Of a DNA stretch of 6,718 nucleotides, positions 5,150 through 6,718 are shown one piece after another. Below the pieces are notes generated by a model. That model did no database searches, had not been told where the DNA came from, and saw nothing but the letters and a program-made list of their open reading frames with translations. A program made the translations under genes and the position numbers. This DNA comes from Candidatus Aenigmatarchaeota archaeon (lineage in GTDB: Archaea; Aenigmatarchaeota; Aenigmatarchaeia; JACPZZ01). The stretch spans positions 1-6,718 of the forward strand of contig JACQNY010000132.1 of NCBI GenBank assembly GCA_016202795.1, given 5' to 3'. Positions within the stretch are counted from its first letter, which is position 1; every line of letters begins with the position of its first letter.

Positions 5150-6025
5150 TTACGTCTGTATAGATCTACGTTTAAGCTCTTGACGGGCAATTTCTCTAAC
5201 AAAACCTTCGGTGTTTTGTGTTTGATTCCATATTGGTTTAAAATAATACTCAGAAAAACCTCTTGCTACGTTCGCGTCATTAATACGAATTCCATTTACA
5301 ACTAATTTTGTTTCCGGGTCTTGGAATGCGAAACCAAGAATTGCGTCATCTGCAACCATGCCGGCATATATAACTTGTGAATCTGGAACTAGTCGGTTAA
5401 AGTCATTTTTATGAGACACGAACTTAATGCAATCATCAACAGCAAGAGGCAGTAACTTGCTTATATCATTAAATAAGGATTTAGGAAAGAATGTTTTTAT
5501 TAGTACGCCTCGTCCTGCGGCTTTAAGTCCGGCATGCCAAAGAGCAGAATGGCGTAGAGCGTCCTCCCAAGCTTCTTTGAATCCAAATGCAAGTACCTCA
5601 CGTTTTGAATCATTAAATATTCCAACTATACCACTGTTCCATACAGATTCGTTCGTTGGGTAGAAGAGAACTTTATCCGAGTCGCTTGATGAGGCGCCTT
5701 TGAAGGAGTTCTTAAGAATTGTTTGTATTTGCTTTGAATACTCTCGTAACTGTTTCATTTCTTCGCGTCTCTTTTCCATAATAAACTCTATCACTTCGTC
5801 AGGTGCGGCTGCGTGGTACTTTTTTGGTCTTTGAGGGGAATAGTAGACGAAGCCGAGTTTTTCCAGTTGGTCTAGTATGCTATAGATTTTTGTGACAGGC
5901 ACTTCTGCGAACTGGGCGAGCCGCGTGCCAATCATGCTGCCGTTGTTGTAGAGCGCGGCCATGGCCCGTGCTTGGTATTCCGTGAGTCCTAGGTTCCTGA
6001 ACGCCAAGACGATCTGTTCATTCAT
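5150..6025 (-). CDS. TrmB-family transcriptional regulator, second copy
   Basis: The 291-residue protein is a full-length paralogue of the regulator at 2719-3594. It has a winged helix at residues 1-80 (NLGLTEYQARAMAALY, VPVTKIYSILDQLEKLG, wing YYSPQRPKKYHAAAPDEV), a charged helix at about 80-108, and a C-terminal sensing domain with DKVLFYPTNESVWN (117-130), ILGFAFQDPETK (229-240) and NGIRIND (244-250). The recognition helix and wing are nearly identical in the two proteins, so they may bind the same or overlapping sites. The C-terminal halves diverge more and may sense different ligands. ATG 6023-6025 is preceded by AGGA 12 bases upstream. GC content falls steeply along the gene, from 35 of 60 bases at 5941-6000 to 18 of 60 at 5701-5760, suggesting a mosaic. 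Its message probably begins upstream of the truncated paralogue at 6050-6124. Confidence 0.9.
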   Translation of the reverse strand: MNEQIVLAFRNLGLTEYQARAMAALYNNGSMIGTRLAQFAEVPVTKIYSILDQLEKLGFVYYSPQRPKKYHAAAPDEVIEFIMEKRREEMKQLREYSKQIQTILKNSFKGASSSDSDKVLFYPTNESVWNSGIVGIFNDSKREVLAFGFKEAWEDALRHSALWHAGLKAAGRGVLIKTFFPKSLFNDISKLLPLAVDDCIKFVSHKNDFNRLVPDSQVIYAGMVADDAILGFAFQDPETKLVVNGIRINDANVARGFSEYYFKPIWNQTQNTEGFVREIARQELKRRSIQT

Positions 6026-6049
6026 ACCATCATCATTTCCTGGCTACAA

Positions 6050-6124
6050 TTAGGCAAGCACCTTTGCTTGGTACTCGGTGAAACCGAGCTCCTTAAATGC
6101 GGTCGTTAGGAATTCGTCGACCAC
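6050..6124 (-). pseudogene. 5' remnant of a third TrmB-family gene (24 codons)
   Basis: From GTG 6122-6124 the minus strand reads VVDEFLTTAFKELGFTEYQA then KVLA and stops at TAA 6050-6052. This is the first helix of the TrmB winged helix. Gapless, it matches the regulator at 2719 at 13 of 24 positions and the adjacent intact regulator at 11 of 23. The codons after the stop (TTG, then TAG) could be decayed Leu-Tyr of the conserved AALY, so homology may continue until the intact gene begins 24 bases on. The start overlaps the TAG of a possible 21-codon ORF by one base. It is too diverged to be a recent copy of its neighbour. It is either a relic or a regulatory leader peptide. Confidence 0.65.
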
Positions 6125-6189
6125 TAGGCAATCACCAACGTGTTAGTTTGGTTTGGCAACGCTTTTGTTTTGCGAATGTTTTCCGGCAT
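6124..6189 (-). other. Possible 21-codon leader ORF
   Basis: ATG 6187-6189 opens a frame reading MPENIRKTKALPNQTNTLVI then A, ending at TAG 6124-6126, whose G is also the first base of the trmB remnant's GTG start. It lies about 35 bases downstream of an A-box-like TTTTAAAA. It matches no family known to me and is short enough to occur by chance. The stop/start overlap is its only support. Confidence 0.2.
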
Positions 6190-6220
6190 GTCTGAACCCC
6201 TACTGTAAATACGGTGCGGG

Positions 6221-6228
6221 TTTTAAAA
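6221..6228 (-). promoter_or_regulatory. Possible A-box for the second trmB transcript
   Basis: TTTTAAAA in a GC-richer setting would place a minus-strand transcript start near 6198-6203. This gives a leader of roughly 175 bases that contains the 21-codon ORF and the trmB remnant before the intact regulator. No better A-box is visible closer to ATG 6025. The motif is palindromic, so direction is inferred from context. Confidence 0.35.
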
Positions 6229-6316
6229 TGTGACGGGCGTTCCTGCTCTAGGATGCCTGCTTGGTCTTTTATGGCGCTGCAATGCGATTTATCACCAACG
6301 CGGCGTGAAGACCTGC

Positions 6317-6541
6317 TCACACTAGCCGCACCACCCTAGCGGCGAGTGAACCGCGACACAATACTATCAGCGCGATACAATCGGCGCCACTGCCAGGAAC
6401 AAAAAACAGGCCGGTTTCCTCCTTCACCACAAAACCGCGGGTGGTGAGCCGACACGCTAAGTCTTGCTTGCCCTCCACACAAAACAAACCGAAATCGTCA
6501 CTTGACGTAATGGTTGGGGGTCTGGAATTAACCCAACCGAG
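6317..6541 (-). other. Open 74-codon frame, possible decayed gene fragment
   Basis: Between TAA 6542-6544 and TGA 6317-6319 the minus strand is open and its translation looks protein-like: FGLFCVEGKQDLACRLTTRG, then FVVKEETGLFFVPGSGADCI. There is no ATG; TTG and GTG are the only starts. A faint likeness to the catalytic domain of archaeal tRNA-splicing endonuclease (a helix, RGFVVK, then a GADC strand) is too weak to call. In sequence of about 50 percent GC an open stretch this long can arise by chance. Confidence 0.15.
6424..6447. repeat. Short perfect hairpin
   Basis: TCACCAC 6424-6430 and GTGGTGA 6441-6447 form a 7-base stem around a 10-base loop. On the minus strand a run of six T follows about 20 bases later (6401-6406), but no minus-strand gene ends here. 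Its role is unknown. Confidence 0.3.
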
Positions 6542-6548
6542 TTAATTC
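6525..6548. promoter_or_regulatory. Inverted repeat upstream of the secreted-protein promoter, likely operator
   Basis: GAATTAAC (6525-6532) and GTTAATTC (6541-6548) are perfect 8-base arms with an 8-base spacer. An interleaved pair AACCC (6531-6535) and GGGTT (6549-6553) extends the symmetry. The repeat ends 14 bases before the A-box, centred about 55 bases upstream of the start. This fits an activator, or a repressor of TFB/TBP loading. The binder is unknown. Confidence 0.45.
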
Positions 6549-6562
6549 GGGTTGCAAAATAC

Positions 6563-6569
6563 TTAAAAA
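6563..6569 (+). promoter_or_regulatory. A-box of the secreted-protein gene
   Basis: TTAAAAA is centred about 26 bases before GTG 6592, the leaderless archaeal spacing, and no ribosome site lies between. It supports GTG 6592 as the true start. Confidence 0.55.
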
Positions 6570-6591
6570 CCCACCACCACACGATACTGGC

Positions 6592-6718
6592 GTGCGCAAA
6601 CTCACCCTGCTCGTGCTAGCACTAATGCTAGCTCCACCAGCCCTAGCATCACAAGTCACCACAACACAAATCCCAATCACCGCTTTCTCACGCCCCCTAT
6701 ACGACGAAGACACCACCT
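6592..6718 (+). CDS. Secreted or surface protein, N-terminus only (runs off the right edge)
   Basis: The frame opens at GTG and reads a classic Sec signal peptide: basic MRK, a hydrophobic core LTLLVLALMLA, then PPALA with an ALA cleavage motif before SQ at residues 19-20. The mature part seen is Thr-rich (QVTTTQIPITAFSRPLYDED) and continues past the window, leaving 42 complete codons. The start is supported by the A-box 26 bases upstream, by the position of the signal peptide and by the absence of any ATG between them. Frequent CTA and GCA codons in the core look non-random. The protein should be exported and may be surface-anchored or extracellular. Its function cannot be judged from this fragment. 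It appears independently controlled, with its own inverted repeat and promoter, and it diverges from the regulator on the left. Confidence 0.7.
   Translation, partial: MRKLTLLVLALMLAPPALASQVTTTQIPITAFSRPLYDEDTT

Larger units (their letters stand above)
6127..6591. other. Gene-poor stretch between the trmB remnant and the secreted-protein gene
   Basis: About 465 bases with no confident gene. It holds the possible leader ORF and A-box described above and a perfect 7-base hairpin TCACCAC-10-GTGGTGA at 6424-6447. A 10-base direct repeat ATCACCAACG occurs at 6131-6140 and 6291-6300. Also present are a 74-codon open minus-strand frame without a good start (6317-6541) and the inverted repeat and A-box of the right-hand gene. 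I found no tRNA, rRNA, CRISPR or transposase. Confidence 0.5.

Noticed and set aside
6132..6320. Minus-strand 62-codon frame upstream of the trmB remnant
   Set aside because: It is Ser/Arg/Lys/Thr-rich with a GTG start and no ribosome site or family signal; the TTTTAAAA element inside it is better read as a promoter.
6528..6716. Minus-strand 62-codon frame at the right edge
   Set aside because: It is the antisense of a convincing signal-peptide gene that has its own A-box.

Overview
The window reads as DNA from an archaeon, probably an uncultured lineage. A/T-rich A-boxes (TTTAATA, TTTTAA, CCTTTTAAAAGG, TTAAAAA) lie about 25 bases upstream of several start codons, the spacing expected for leaderless archaeal transcripts. 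Genes inside an operon instead show Shine-Dalgarno-like sequences. Two TrmB-family regulators, a UbiA-type prenyltransferase of archaeal style and a fragment of a geranylgeranyl-reductase-like flavoprotein fit this. I cannot name the lineage. GC content is patchy: the left operon and the ubiA region are AT-rich, while the first trmB gene and the right edge are much richer in GC. This suggests mixed ancestry.

Region 1-2568 is a tight same-strand operon of four genes, and the first is cut by the left edge. It holds a partial unknown protein, a 245-residue unknown protein, a small DUF6572-like protein and a DUF1444 (YtpQ)-like protein. Spacings are 9 bases, 1 base and a 7-base overlap. The small gene may carry a frameshift at a run of five G.

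Region 2569-4282 holds a promoter and a complete GC-rich TrmB-family regulator. Next comes a 62-codon 5' fragment of a geranylgeranyl-reductase-like FAD protein that stops inside a hairpin repeat resembling an IS200/IS605 end. A second copy of that repeat lies 37 bases further on. A 91-codon 5' fragment of a UbiA prenyltransferase follows, with its own A-box. Region 4279-5145 is the intact UbiA prenyltransferase, whose ATG overlaps the stop of the fragment. It converges, with a 4-base gap, on a second TrmB-family regulator on the minus strand (5150-6025).

Upstream of that second regulator, on its strand, lies a 24-codon remnant of a third TrmB-family gene (6050-6124), in a leader that may also carry a 21-codon ORF. 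Then follow about 400 bases with no confident gene. At the right edge begins a plus-strand gene for a secreted protein with a clear signal peptide, its own A-box and an upstream inverted repeat.

The likely common theme of the middle is isoprenoid lipid or quinone metabolism (UbiA plus reductase) under TrmB-type regulators. Its most unusual aspect is that three separate genes survive only as in-frame 5' ends. Two of these (ubiA', trmB') sit directly upstream of an intact paralogue in the same orientation, so they may act as leaders for it or mark a repeated rearrangement process.
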